A DNA stretch of 64,000 nt, taken from positions 124,001 through 188,000 of the forward strand of contig NZ_CP063141.1 in the NCBI RefSeq assembly GCF_014961315.1, in the 5' to 3' direction. Source of the DNA: Thermoflavifilum sp. (lineage in GTDB: Bacteria; Bacteroidota; Bacteroidia; Chitinophagales; Chitinophagaceae). This document shows positions 28,649 through 35,917 of this stretch, in pieces (position 1 is the stretch's first letter; each line of letters starts with the position of its first letter). The notes beneath the pieces were generated by a model. It searched no databases and was not told the DNA's origin. It worked only from the letters and a program-made list of their open reading frames with translations. Made by a program: the position numbers and the translations under genes.

Positions 28649-31204
28649 TCAGCTTTTCTTCTCCGTGGCTGTGGAAGAAGTGCTGCTCACTTCAGGCTCG
28701 GGTGATTTCAGCTGGAATTTCAATGCCTGCGATTTTTCATCAAAATCGGCGATGAGCACATCACCCTGCTTGACCTTCAACATTAAGATTTCCTCGGCCA
28801 GCGGATCTTCCAGGTACTTCTGAATGGCTCGATGCAGCGGGCGTGCACCAAACTGCGTATCATAGCCCTTATCAGCCAGGAATTCCTTGGCAGCCTGTGT
28901 GAGCTCGAGCTTCACACCCATCCCTTCGAGTCGTTTGTGCACATCTTTCATGATAATATCGATGATGGCGAAGATATGCTCTTTGCTGAGCGGGTTAAAG
29001 ATAACCACATCATCGATGCGGTTGAGAAACTCGGGCGAGAAGGTGCGTTTCAAGGCTTTTTCAATAACGGCACGGGTATTTTCTTCTTCATTCGACCTTG
29101 CAGCGGTAACAAATCCCACCCCTGCCCCAAAGTCTTTCAGCTGACGTACACCGATGTTGGATGTCATGATGATCAAGGTATTCTTGAAATCGACCTTCCT
29201 CCCCAATCCATCCGTCAGATGACCATCATCCAGTACCTGGAGCAGAATATTGTAGATATCGGGGTGCGCTTTTTCGATTTCATCCAGCAAAACCACAGAA
29301 TAAGGCTTGCGACGCACTTTCTCGGTGAGCTGACCGCCTTCTTCGTACCCAACATAGCCGGGAGGCGCACCAATGAGGCGGCTTACAGAGAATTTTTCCA
29401 TGTATTCGCTCATGTCGATGCGGATGAGTGCATCTTCTGAATCGAACAAATACCGGGCAAGGGCTTTGGCCAATTCGGTTTTACCCACACCCGTGGGCCC
29501 GAGGAAGATGAAGGAGCCAATGGGTTTACGGGGATCCTTTAATCCCACCCTGTTACGCTGAATGGCCTTGGTAACCTTCATGATGGCCTCATCCTGACCC
29601 ACTACAGCCTTGCGAAGGTCGTCGGCCATATGCAACAGCTTTTCCGATTCGGCCTGTACCATACGTTTAACCGGAATACCCGTCATCATGCTCACCACCT
29701 CTGCTACATCTTCTTCCGTGATGGGATAACGCCGATGTTTGATTTCTTCTTCCCATTCGGCTTTAGCCCTTTCCAGTTCTTCGCCTAGCTTCTTTTCGGT
29801 ATCCCGAAGGGCTGCAGCCTCTTCAAAACGCTGGCTTTTCACCACCCGATTTTTTTCCTGCTTGATTTCTTCAATTTTCTTTTCTAAGTCTAAAATATGC
29901 TGCGGCACATTGATGTTTTTCAAATGCACCCGTGCACCCACTTCATCCATCACATCAATGGCCTTGTCGGGAAGGAAACGATCGGTTACATAGCGATCGC
30001 TGAGCCTAACACAAGCCTTGATGGCCTCTTCAGAATAGTCCACGTTGTGAAATTCTTCATAACGCGATTTGATGTTCATCAGAATCTGAATCGTTTCTTC
30101 CGGGGTGGGTGGATCGATCATCACTTTCTGGAAACGACGATCGAGTGCCCCGTCTTTTTCGATGTACATGCGATATTCATCGAGTGTGGAAGCACCGATG
30201 CATTGCAATTCACCTCTGGCGAGCGCGGGTTTAAAAATATTGGATGCATCAAGTGATCCTGAAGCTCCACCAGCACCGATGATGGTGTGAATCTCATCGA
30301 TAAACAAAATCACGTCGCGGTTCTTTTCCAGTTCATTCATGATGGCTTTCATCCGTTCTTCGAATTGACCCCGGTATTTGGTTCCGGCCACAAGCGCAGC
30401 CAGATCGAGACTTACCACACGCTTATCAAAGAGTACGCGCGACACCTTACGCTGTACGATACGCAGGGCTAAACCCTCCACGATGGCAGTTTTTCCAACG
30501 CCCGGTTCGCCAATCAAAATGGGATTGTTCTTCTTGCGACGGGAAAGGATTTGCGATACCCGCTCGATTTCCTTTTCCCGACCCACGATCGGATCGAGTT
30601 GCCCCATTTCGGCCAGACGCGTGATATCCCGACCAAAATTGTCCAGAACAGGCGTTTTGGATTTGGTACTGGTCTGACGGGTGGTACGGGAGCTATAACT
30701 GCTTTTCCGTTCTTCATCAAATTCTTCTTCGCCTGTTTCATCGGAAAATTCTGCCTTGGGATCAGAGGATTTCACGTATCCTAATTCGCTTTTGAAGCTT
30801 TCGTAATCCACATCATATTGCTTCAACAGTTGCGTGCAGATGTTTTCCTTGTTTTTCAAAATGGAAAGCATCAAATGCTCCGTCTCTACGGTAGGGCTTT
30901 TCATCGATTTGGCTTCCAGCACCGTGACCCGGATAACTTTTTCAGCCTGTTTGGTTAAAGGAAGACTGTTGATGTTGGCAATATGCTTACCCGTTTTATC
31001 TCGTACTGCGGCCTCTACCTCACGTTTCAATTCTTCAATATTCACATTCATCGACTTCAGGATCTGGATAGCCGTGCTCTCCCCCTCCCTGATGAGGCCC
31101 AGTAACAGATGCTCGGTGCCAATAAAATCATTCCCCAACCTCAAAGCCTCTTCCCTGCTGAAGGATATGATTTCTTTTACCTGTGGTGAAAAGTTTTGAT
31201 CCAT
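28649..31204 (-). CDS. clpC: ATP-dependent Clp protease ATPase subunit ClpC
   Basis: AAA+ unfoldase that feeds proteins to ClpP and can disaggregate. At 851 residues it has two N-terminal Clp repeats (about 1-140), a first ATPase domain with [13 protein letters not shown] and [11 protein letters not shown], a middle UVR-like coiled segment ([30 protein letters not shown]) that separates ClpC from ClpA, and a second ATPase domain with [15 protein letters not shown] and [12 protein letters not shown]. The C-terminal tail is charged. No clpP is in the window. It is divergent from the STAS-rnz pair. Confidence 0.95.
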   Translation of the reverse strand: MDQNFSPQVKEIISFSREEALRLGNDFIGTEHLLLGLIREGESTAIQILKSMNVNIEELKREVEAAVRDKTGKHIANINSLPLTKQAEKVIRVTVLEAKSMKSPTVETEHLMLSILKNKENICTQLLKQYDVDYESFKSELGYVKSSDPKAEFSDETGEEEFDEERKSSYSSRTTRQTSTKSKTPVLDNFGRDITRLAEMGQLDPIVGREKEIERVSQILSRRKKNNPILIGEPGVGKTAIVEGLALRIVQRKVSRVLFDKRVVSLDLAALVAGTKYRGQFEERMKAIMNELEKNRDVILFIDEIHTIIGAGGASGSLDASNIFKPALARGELQCIGASTLDEYRMYIEKDGALDRRFQKVMIDPPTPEETIQILMNIKSRYEEFHNVDYSEEAIKACVRLSDRYVTDRFLPDKAIDVMDEVGARVHLKNINVPQHILDLEKKIEEIKQEKNRVVKSQRFEEAAALRDTEKKLGEELERAKAEWEEEIKHRRYPITEEDVAEVVSMMTGIPVKRMVQAESEKLLHMADDLRKAVVGQDEAIMKVTKAIQRNRVGLKDPRKPIGSFIFLGPTGVGKTELAKALARYLFDSEDALIRIDMSEYMEKFSVSRLIGAPPGYVGYEEGGQLTEKVRRKPYSVVLLDEIEKAHPDIYNILLQVLDDGHLTDGLGRKVDFKNTLIIMTSNIGVRQLKDFGAGVGFVTAARSNEEENTRAVIEKALKRTFSPEFLNRIDDVVIFNPLSKEHIFAIIDIIMKDVHKRLEGMGVKLELTQAAKEFLADKGYDTQFGARPLHRAIQKYLEDPLAEEILMLKVKQGDVLIADFDEKSQALKFQLKSPEPEVSSTSSTATEKKS

Positions 31205-31337
31205 TGTATATGAAATTTGAACTTGTTTGCCGAATATCTGACCAATACAATATTAGTAAATAATTTTGAATTCATGATGCCTCGAGCATTTCGCTCAAAT
31301 GCAGAATCATCCTATCTTTAACAAAAATTTACGCTAC

Positions 31338-31739
31338 ATGTTCAAAATCGATACCAGGGAAAAATATCGGACAATACGCGTGGAAAAAGATCGGTTTGAT
31401 GCTAATTTGACAGCCGACATTACAAATGCATTACAAAATGCTGACGGCCTGCTGGAGGGTAACCTGATCTGGGATCTGAGTGAGGTGAAACAAATCGACG
31501 AAGATAGCCTTTCCATCCTGGAAATTATTTATGAATCGTGCTATGCAAATGGATATTCCTGCTGCATTGTATATGGTCGTTCACCGCTTTCAAAAACCCT
31601 GAAAAACAGAAATCAGCACTGGAACCTGGTTCCCACCCTGAGTGAAGCCATTGACCTCATCAGTCTGGAGGAAATGGAAAGGTTTCTGCAGCAATCTTCG
31701 GAAACCGGACAGCACGACGAACCTGAGAAATTGTCATGA
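31338..31739 (+). CDS. STAS-domain-like protein upstream of RNase Z
   Basis: 133-residue cytoplasmic protein resembling a STAS domain (anti-sigma-factor antagonist type): an opening beta-strand, NLIWDLSEVKQIDEDSLSILEIIYESC, and a further strand ending YGRSPLSK. The usual phosphorylated Ser/Thr position reads DEDSLS, so phosphorylation is possible but not shown. The ATG at 31338 is preferred over 31299, which lies upstream of a TATCTTTA promoter-like element at 31313-31320. It is four bases before the RNase Z start, so the two are probably an operon. Role unknown. Confidence 0.6.
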   Translation: MFKIDTREKYRTIRVEKDRFDANLTADITNALQNADGLLEGNLIWDLSEVKQIDEDSLSILEIIYESCYANGYSCCIVYGRSPLSKTLKNRNQHWNLVPTLSEAIDLISLEEMERFLQQSSETGQHDEPEKLS

Positions 31740-31743
31740 GCGT

Positions 31744-32685
31744 ATGCGTTTTGCGGTTACGATCCTGGGTAATAATTCGGCCATCCCTTCACATGAGCGT
31801 TTCCCTACCGCGCAGGTCGTGACTTATGAAGAAGAGCTTTTCCTGATCGATTGCGGCGAAGGTACACAGATGCAACTGGCGAAATACAAAATCAGAAGAA
31901 ACAAAATCCACCACATTTTCATCAGTCACCTGCACGGCGATCATTATTTCGGGCTCATCGGACTTATCAACAGCTTCAATCTGTTGCAACGCACAGAACC
32001 CCTGCACCTGTATGCCCCGGCCGAATTAGCATCCATCATCTGGCGCCAACTGGAGTGTGCGGCTACTACCCTGCATTTTCCCCTTCATTTTCACCCCCTG
32101 CAGGCACCCGCATTCCAGCTGATTGCCGATTTCCCTCATCTGCGCGTCAGCTGTTTCCCTACCCGACATCGCATCTTATGCTTTGGTTTTCTATTTGAAG
32201 AAAAACCACGCCACCGTAAGGTAATTGCTGAAAAAGCCCGTGAAGCGGGCGTGCCGCTCAGCTTTTATAAAAACCTACAACGAGGCGAAGATTATGTATC
32301 GCCCTCCGGTAAAGTCATTCCCAATGACTCGCTCACCTTACCCCCACCACGCCCCAGGAAATATGCCTATTGTGCTGACACCCTGTATGATGAAGGACTA
32401 ATTCCCTACATTGCCGGTTGTGACGTAATATATCATGAAACTACTTATCTGCAACATGATTTACACCGGGCTATTGAGCGATTTCATTCCACCACCTTGC
32501 AGGCTGCAACCCTTGCCAGAAAAGCACTTCAGGATAAAGGCAGGTTGCTGATCGGACATTTTTCCTCCCGATATGAACGGCTGGATGATTTTGAAACCGA
32601 ATGCAGGAGCATTTTTCCGGAGACCTACCTGGCGCTGCAGGGAGCTACTTATTTTATCGGCACACCCTGGAAAGCACGCATATAA
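31744..32685 (+). CDS. rnz: Ribonuclease Z (tRNA 3' endonuclease)
   Basis: Metallo-beta-lactamase-fold nuclease that cuts tRNA precursors just after the discriminator base. The zinc motif is HLHGDHYFGLIGL (about residue 62), with FLIDCGEGTQMQL before it, further His/Asp ligands in CFPTRHRILCFGF and AYCADT, and the final His in IGHFSSRY. 313 residues fits the bacterial short form. The ATG at 31744 is used; the frame is open upstream within the STAS gene. Its last 37 bases overlap the end of dapA on the opposite strand. Its cleavage specificity is relevant to the tRNA-Asp/GIY-YIG junction at 34808. Confidence 0.94.
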   Translation: MRFAVTILGNNSAIPSHERFPTAQVVTYEEELFLIDCGEGTQMQLAKYKIRRNKIHHIFISHLHGDHYFGLIGLINSFNLLQRTEPLHLYAPAELASIIWRQLECAATTLHFPLHFHPLQAPAFQLIADFPHLRVSCFPTRHRILCFGFLFEEKPRHRKVIAEKAREAGVPLSFYKNLQRGEDYVSPSGKVIPNDSLTLPPPRPRKYAYCADTLYDEGLIPYIAGCDVIYHETTYLQHDLHRAIERFHSTTLQAATLARKALQDKGRLLIGHFSSRYERLDDFETECRSIFPETYLALQGATYFIGTPWKARI

Positions 32686-33551
32686 TCGCGAATCTGTTGA
32701 TGTAAAGAAGCCGAAACGGGTACCAGTGGCAGGCGTAAGATGTTTTCGCAAAGACCGGCCTCGGCCAGAAAAGCCTTAATGCCAGCAGGATTGTTTTCGG
32801 CGAACATCATTTGAAATGCATCCCAGAGGCGATAATGCAGCTGGCGGGCTTCGGAAAAACGTTCTGCCCGTGCAAATCGAATCAGTTCACTCATTTCACG
32901 GGGAAAACAATTTGCGGCTACGGAAATAACGCCCTCAAATCCGCATGCAATCTGTGCAAGCGCTAACGCATCATCGCCGGAAAGCAATACAAACCCATGG
33001 GGCTTATGCCTGGCTAATTCCATACACTGCTGAAGATCGCCTGAAGCTTCTTTTACACCGACGATATTATCTAGCTCGGCCAGTCGCAAAATCGTCTGGA
33101 CATTTACATTTCTACCGGTGCGACCGGGTACGTTGTAAATGATTACCGGCTTGGGAGACGCTTCGGCAATCGCCCGATAATGCTGGTAAAGCCCTTCCTG
33201 AGAAGGTTTATTGTAATACGGAGAAACACTGAGCACGGCTATGGCCTGGTCGAGCGGACAGGTTTTTAATCGCCTGACTACGTCGGTCGTGTGATAATCG
33301 CCAAGCCCGACGACCACAGGTACCCGACCGGCTACCTTTTCGAAGGTAAACAGGATGATGCGCGTCTTCTCATCGGCGGAAAGTGTGGGCGTTTCGCCCG
33401 TAGTACCCAGACTGACAATGTAATTGACACCGCCCTGGATCACGTGTTCAATGATGCGCTCCAGCGCAGGATAATCTACTTCCAGCCGGGCATTGAACGG
33501 TGTTACGATTGCTACTCCTGTTCCACGGAGCATTTCCTGAATATCACTCAT
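32649..33551 (-). CDS. dapA: 4-Hydroxy-tetrahydrodipicolinate synthase
   Basis: Condenses pyruvate with aspartate semialdehyde in lysine and diaminopimelate synthesis. The TIM barrel shows SLGTTGETPTLSADE (pyruvate binding), the catalytic Tyr in YNVPGRTGRN, and the Schiff-base Lys in VGVKEASGD. 300 residues is normal. It is convergent with rnz and overlaps it by 37 bases, so both genes share their coding ends on opposite strands. Confidence 0.95.
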   Translation of the reverse strand: MSDIQEMLRGTGVAIVTPFNARLEVDYPALERIIEHVIQGGVNYIVSLGTTGETPTLSADEKTRIILFTFEKVAGRVPVVVGLGDYHTTDVVRRLKTCPLDQAIAVLSVSPYYNKPSQEGLYQHYRAIAEASPKPVIIYNVPGRTGRNVNVQTILRLAELDNIVGVKEASGDLQQCMELARHKPHGFVLLSGDDALALAQIACGFEGVISVAANCFPREMSELIRFARAERFSEARQLHYRLWDAFQMMFAENNPAGIKAFLAEAGLCENILRLPLVPVSASLHQQIRDYMRAFQGVPIK

Positions 33552-33595
33552 GATACCATGTTTTAAAAATACCCATAATGAGCCGGGGTTCTGTA

Positions 33596-34549
33596 CTATA
33601 ATTCTTTGAACACCCCCATCCGGGAAAATTTCTGGATCCGTTGCTGGATACGTTCTTCCGGTGAAAACTGTTCCAATTCTTCAATAGCTCTTAGAATCCA
33701 TCCCTTCAGGGTCTCAGCCATTTCATCGGGATTGACATGAGCACCTCCAAGGGGTTCGGGAATGATATCGTCGATCAGTTGAAACGACTTCATGTGAGCA
33801 GCTGTGAGCTTCAATTCCTCGGCCGCTTGCTCTTTATAATCCCAGCTTCGCCATAGAATGGACGAACAGGACTCCGGTGAAATGACGCTATACCAGGTAT
33901 TTTCCAGCATATACACCCGGTCGCCTACACCAATACCCAGCGCACCGCCCGAAGCGCCTTCGCCGATGACTATGCACACAACGGGTACCTTCAGTAATAC
34001 CATTTCATAAAGATTGCGGGCAATAGCTTCGGCCTGCCCTCGCTCTTCGGCCTCCAGTCCTGGAAAAGCACCCGGCGTATCAATCAGGGTTACGATGGGT
34101 TTGTTAAATTTCTCTGCCAGCTTCATCAAACGCAGCGCTTTCCGATAACCTTCGGGGTTAGCCATGCCAAAATTACGCAGCTGACGCATCCGGGTATTGA
34201 TTCCTTTCTGATGCCCGATGAACATGATGGTCCGATTGGCAATATCGCCCAGACCGCCTACCATAGCCTTGTCGTCTTTCACCTTTCGATCGCCATGCAA
34301 TTCAATGAAGTGTCTGCACATCTTTTCAATGTAAGACAGGGTGTAGGGCCTGTTAGGATGGCGGCTCAGCTGTACACGTTGCCAGCTGGTCAGTTGTTGA
34401 GCGATCTCCAGCCGTTTCTGCCGGATTTTTTCTTCGATTTCTTTCACCGTAGCCGATACGTCGACTTTACTTTTTTCCCCTGCCTGCTTCACTTTTTCCA
34501 GCTGCTCGTATAATTCAGCTACAGGTTGTTCAAAATCTAAAAATTGCAT
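33596..34549 (-). CDS. accA: Acetyl-CoA carboxylase carboxyltransferase subunit alpha
   Basis: Transfers carboxyl from biotin to acetyl-CoA to start fatty-acid synthesis, with AccD. Typical features are the N-terminal [95 protein letters not shown]. 317 residues is normal. It is 44 bases upstream of dapA on the same strand and divergent from the tRNA-Asp array. Confidence 0.97.
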   Translation of the reverse strand: MQFLDFEQPVAELYEQLEKVKQAGEKSKVDVSATVKEIEEKIRQKRLEIAQQLTSWQRVQLSRHPNRPYTLSYIEKMCRHFIELHGDRKVKDDKAMVGGLGDIANRTIMFIGHQKGINTRMRQLRNFGMANPEGYRKALRLMKLAEKFNKPIVTLIDTPGAFPGLEAEERGQAEAIARNLYEMVLLKVPVVCIVIGEGASGGALGIGVGDRVYMLENTWYSVISPESCSSILWRSWDYKEQAAEELKLTAAHMKSFQLIDDIIPEPLGGAHVNPDEMAETLKGWILRAIEELEQFSPEERIQQRIQKFSRMGVFKEL

Positions 34550-34629
34550 GATGGGAATGGCTTAAACGCTGTAAAGATACAGCCAAAATATTTTTTGTAG
34601 GGTTGTTCGCTATTTTTCATAAAACTACC

Positions 34630-34637
34630 TAATTTTG
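34630..34637 (+). promoter_or_regulatory. Candidate -7 promoter element of tRNA-Asp
   Basis: TAATTTTG matches TAnnTTTG exactly, 97 bases upstream of the mature tRNA. A TTTG at 34594-34597 is too far for a normal -33 element. This promoter would transcribe the tRNA and the first GIY-YIG gene together. Confidence 0.4.
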
Positions 34638-34734
34638 CTCGCCGCAAGTAAGCGCTGTGTTTTCATAATAAATGGCTTGACAGTTTCCGGGAGGCGCTAT
34701 GCAACAGAAGTTCTTGATTTTAAACTGAAAATCC

Positions 34735-34808
34735 GGACCAGTAGTTCAGCTGGTTAGAATGCCGCCCTGTCACGGCGGAGGTCGCGGGTTCGAGTCCCGT
34801 CTGGTCCG
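34735..34808 (+). tRNA. tRNA-Asp (anticodon GUC)
   Basis: A full cloverleaf: acceptor GGACCAG (34735-34741) with CTGGTCC (34801-34807) and discriminator G34808. The D arm is GTTC/GAAT, the anticodon arm CCGCC-CTGTCAC-GGCGG with anticodon GTC at 34769-34771, variable AGGTC, and the T arm GCGGG-TTCGAGT-CCCGT. No CCA is encoded. One base after it, the GIY-YIG gene's ATG begins, so the tRNA and the gene are almost certainly co-transcribed. Confidence 0.97.
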
Positions 34809-34809
34809 C

Positions 34810-35076
34810 ATGCCCTTCTTCGTCTACATCCTTCAAAGTCATAAAGACGGCTCCTTTTACGTCGGCTACACCCAGAATTACATCCTCCGCCTTCAGCAAC
34901 ATAACCTCGGACGCTCACGTTATACCTCTCACAAACGCCCATGGTCCCTCATCTACGTCGAACAACTACCCTCTAAATCCGCCGCCATCATCCGCGAACG
35001 CAAACTTAAACACAACAAAAAAGATTATTTCCTCTGGCTCGCCGCTCAACCCACCAATCTCATCCGCAAACATTAA
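34810..35076 (+). CDS. GIY-YIG endonuclease, array copy 1
   Basis: 88-residue single-domain GIY-YIG nuclease. The paired strands are FVYILQS and SFYVGYT (VYI and YVG in place of GIY and YIG). The catalytic Arg candidates follow in RLQQHN, and the helix AIIRERKLK carries the likely metal-binding Glu. The ATG begins one base after the 3' end of tRNA-Asp, so there is no room for a leader on a processed transcript. It is the first of three identical proteins. It has five synonymous base differences from copy 2. Natural targets of such single-domain proteins are unknown. Confidence 0.85.
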   Translation: MPFFVYILQSHKDGSFYVGYTQNYILRLQQHNLGRSRYTSHKRPWSLIYVEQLPSKSAAIIRERKLKHNKKDYFLWLAAQPTNLIRKH

Positions 35077-35134
35077 TGCCGCCCTGTCACGGTCCCGGCT
35101 CAGCCGGGACGGGTTCGAGTCCCGTCTGGTCCGC
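35075..35134 (+). repeat. Partial tRNA-Asp 3' fragment with inserted hairpin, junction 1
   Basis: AATGCCGCCCTGTCACGG repeats tRNA-Asp from the anticodon arm onward (34758-34775). The tRNA's next 9 bases are replaced by a 17-base segment that with its flanks forms a perfect 9-base-stem inverted repeat at 35092-35110. The T arm, 3' acceptor strand and discriminator (CGGGTTCGAG to GTCCG) then resume exactly. The 5' half of the tRNA is missing, so it cannot fold as a tRNA. The first two bases also belong to the stop codon of copy 1. Confidence 0.9.
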
Positions 35135-35401
35135 ATGCCCTTCTTCGTCTACATCCTTCAAAGTCATAAAGACGGCTCCTTTTACGTCGGTTACACCCAG
35201 AATTACATCCTTCGCCTTCAGCAACATAACCTCGGACGCTCACGTTATACCTCTCACAAACGCCCATGGTCCCTCATCTACGTCGAACAACTCCCCTCTA
35301 AATCCGCCGCCATCATCCGTGAACGTAAACTTAAACACAACAAAAAAGATTATTTCCTCTGGCTCGCCGCTCAACCCACCAATCTCATCCGCAAACATTA
35401 A
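35135..35401 (+). CDS. GIY-YIG endonuclease, array copy 2
   Basis: Identical in protein sequence to copy 1 and copy 3, 88 residues. It starts one base after the 3' end of the tRNA fragment and uses the TAA created at the next junction as its stop. Compared with copy 1 there are five synonymous base changes and none that alter the protein; compared with copy 3, two. It lacks a complete tRNA upstream, so tRNA processing could not release its message as it could for copy 1. Confidence 0.82.
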   Translation: MPFFVYILQSHKDGSFYVGYTQNYILRLQQHNLGRSRYTSHKRPWSLIYVEQLPSKSAAIIRERKLKHNKKDYFLWLAAQPTNLIRKH

Positions 35402-35459
35402 TGCCGCCCTGTCACGGTCCCGGCTCAGCCGGGACGGGTTCGAGTCCCGTCTGGTCCGC
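35400..35459 (+). repeat. Partial tRNA-Asp 3' fragment with hairpin, junction 2
   Basis: Same 60-base element as at 35075, offset by exactly 325 bases, with the hairpin at 35417-35435. No base difference from junction 1 was seen. Confidence 0.9.
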
Positions 35460-35726
35460 ATGCCCTTCTTCGTCTACATCCTTCAAAGCCATAAAGACGG
35501 CTCCTTTTACGTCGGTTACACCCAGAATTACATCCTCCGCCTTCAGCAACATAACCTCGGACGCTCACGTTATACCTCTCACAAACGCCCATGGTCCCTC
35601 ATCTACGTCGAACAACTCCCCTCTAAATCCGCCGCCATCATCCGTGAACGTAAACTTAAACACAACAAAAAAGATTATTTCCTCTGGCTCGCCGCTCAAC
35701 CCACCAATCTCATCCGCAAACATTAA
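35460..35726 (+). CDS. GIY-YIG endonuclease, array copy 3
   Basis: Identical in protein sequence to copies 1 and 2, 88 residues. It shares AGC for Ser10 with copy 4, where copies 1 and 2 use AGT. A longer frame starting at 35076 reads into this gene through the out-of-frame part of copy 2 and the junction, but that is a by-product of the 325-base period and not a real fusion. Confidence 0.82.
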   Translation: MPFFVYILQSHKDGSFYVGYTQNYILRLQQHNLGRSRYTSHKRPWSLIYVEQLPSKSAAIIRERKLKHNKKDYFLWLAAQPTNLIRKH

Positions 35727-35784
35727 TGCCGCCCTGTCACGGTCCCGGCTCAGCCGGGACGGGTTCGAGTCCCGTCTGGTCCGC
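35725..35784 (+). repeat. Partial tRNA-Asp 3' fragment with hairpin, junction 3
   Basis: Third copy of the 60-base element, again exactly 325 bases after the previous one, with the hairpin at 35742-35760. Confidence 0.9.
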
Positions 35785-35910
35785 ATGCCCTTCTTCGTCT
35801 ACATCCTTCAAAGCCATAAAGACGGCTCCTTTTACGTCGGTTACACCCAACAACAGCTTGCAGAAAGAATCGTAAAAATCCTGAAATTATCTGACGCAGG
35901 AATAATCTGA
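35785..35910 (+). pseudogene. GIY-YIG endonuclease, array copy 4, truncated
   Basis: The first 22 residues match the other copies (to YVGYTQ), after which the sequence is unrelated and ends 41 residues from the start. Only the GIY-YIG strands remain and the catalytic Arg and Glu are lost, so it should be inactive. The break at 35849/35850 marks one edge of the array; the following 61 bases are unlike the repeat and lead into the end of the cystathionine beta-synthase gene. Confidence 0.8.
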
Positions 35911-35917
35911 AGATGTT

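Larger units (their letters stand above)
34810..35849 (+). repeat. Tandem array: three 325-bp GIY-YIG/tRNA-fragment units plus a partial fourth
   Basis: Units begin at 34810, 35135, 35460 and 35785, each exactly 325 bases apart. Each holds a 267-base GIY-YIG gene and a 58-base tRNA-Asp-derived junction. The fourth unit matches for 65 bases (35785-35849) and then changes to unrelated sequence. Six base positions vary among the units within the gene, all synonymous; the junctions appear identical. The array sits directly against the 3' end of an intact tRNA-Asp gene, a classic integration site. Confidence 0.93.

Noticed and set aside
31299..31337. ATG at 31299 as start of the STAS-like protein
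   Set aside because: It lies before a promoter-like element, and the family-like sequence begins at 31338.
35075..35134. A second tRNA gene
   Set aside because: The 5' acceptor strand and D arm are missing and the variable region is replaced, so no cloverleaf can form.
35240..35461. Minus-strand frame of 73 residues inside the array, repeated at 35565
   Set aside because: It is an exact antisense shadow of the GIY-YIG genes and junctions, repeated with the array, with no start signal.
35076..35726. 216-residue frame running through copy 2 and into copy 3 of the GIY-YIG array
   Set aside because: The first 128 residues are an out-of-frame reading of copy 2 and its flanking junctions, and only the last 88 are the real copy 3. 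The 325-base period is not a multiple of three, which produces this reading. The same holds for 35401-35910.
34810..35849. CRISPR array
   Set aside because: Repeats are long (325 bases), contiguous and code for a protein; there are no short repeats with unique spacers and no cas genes.
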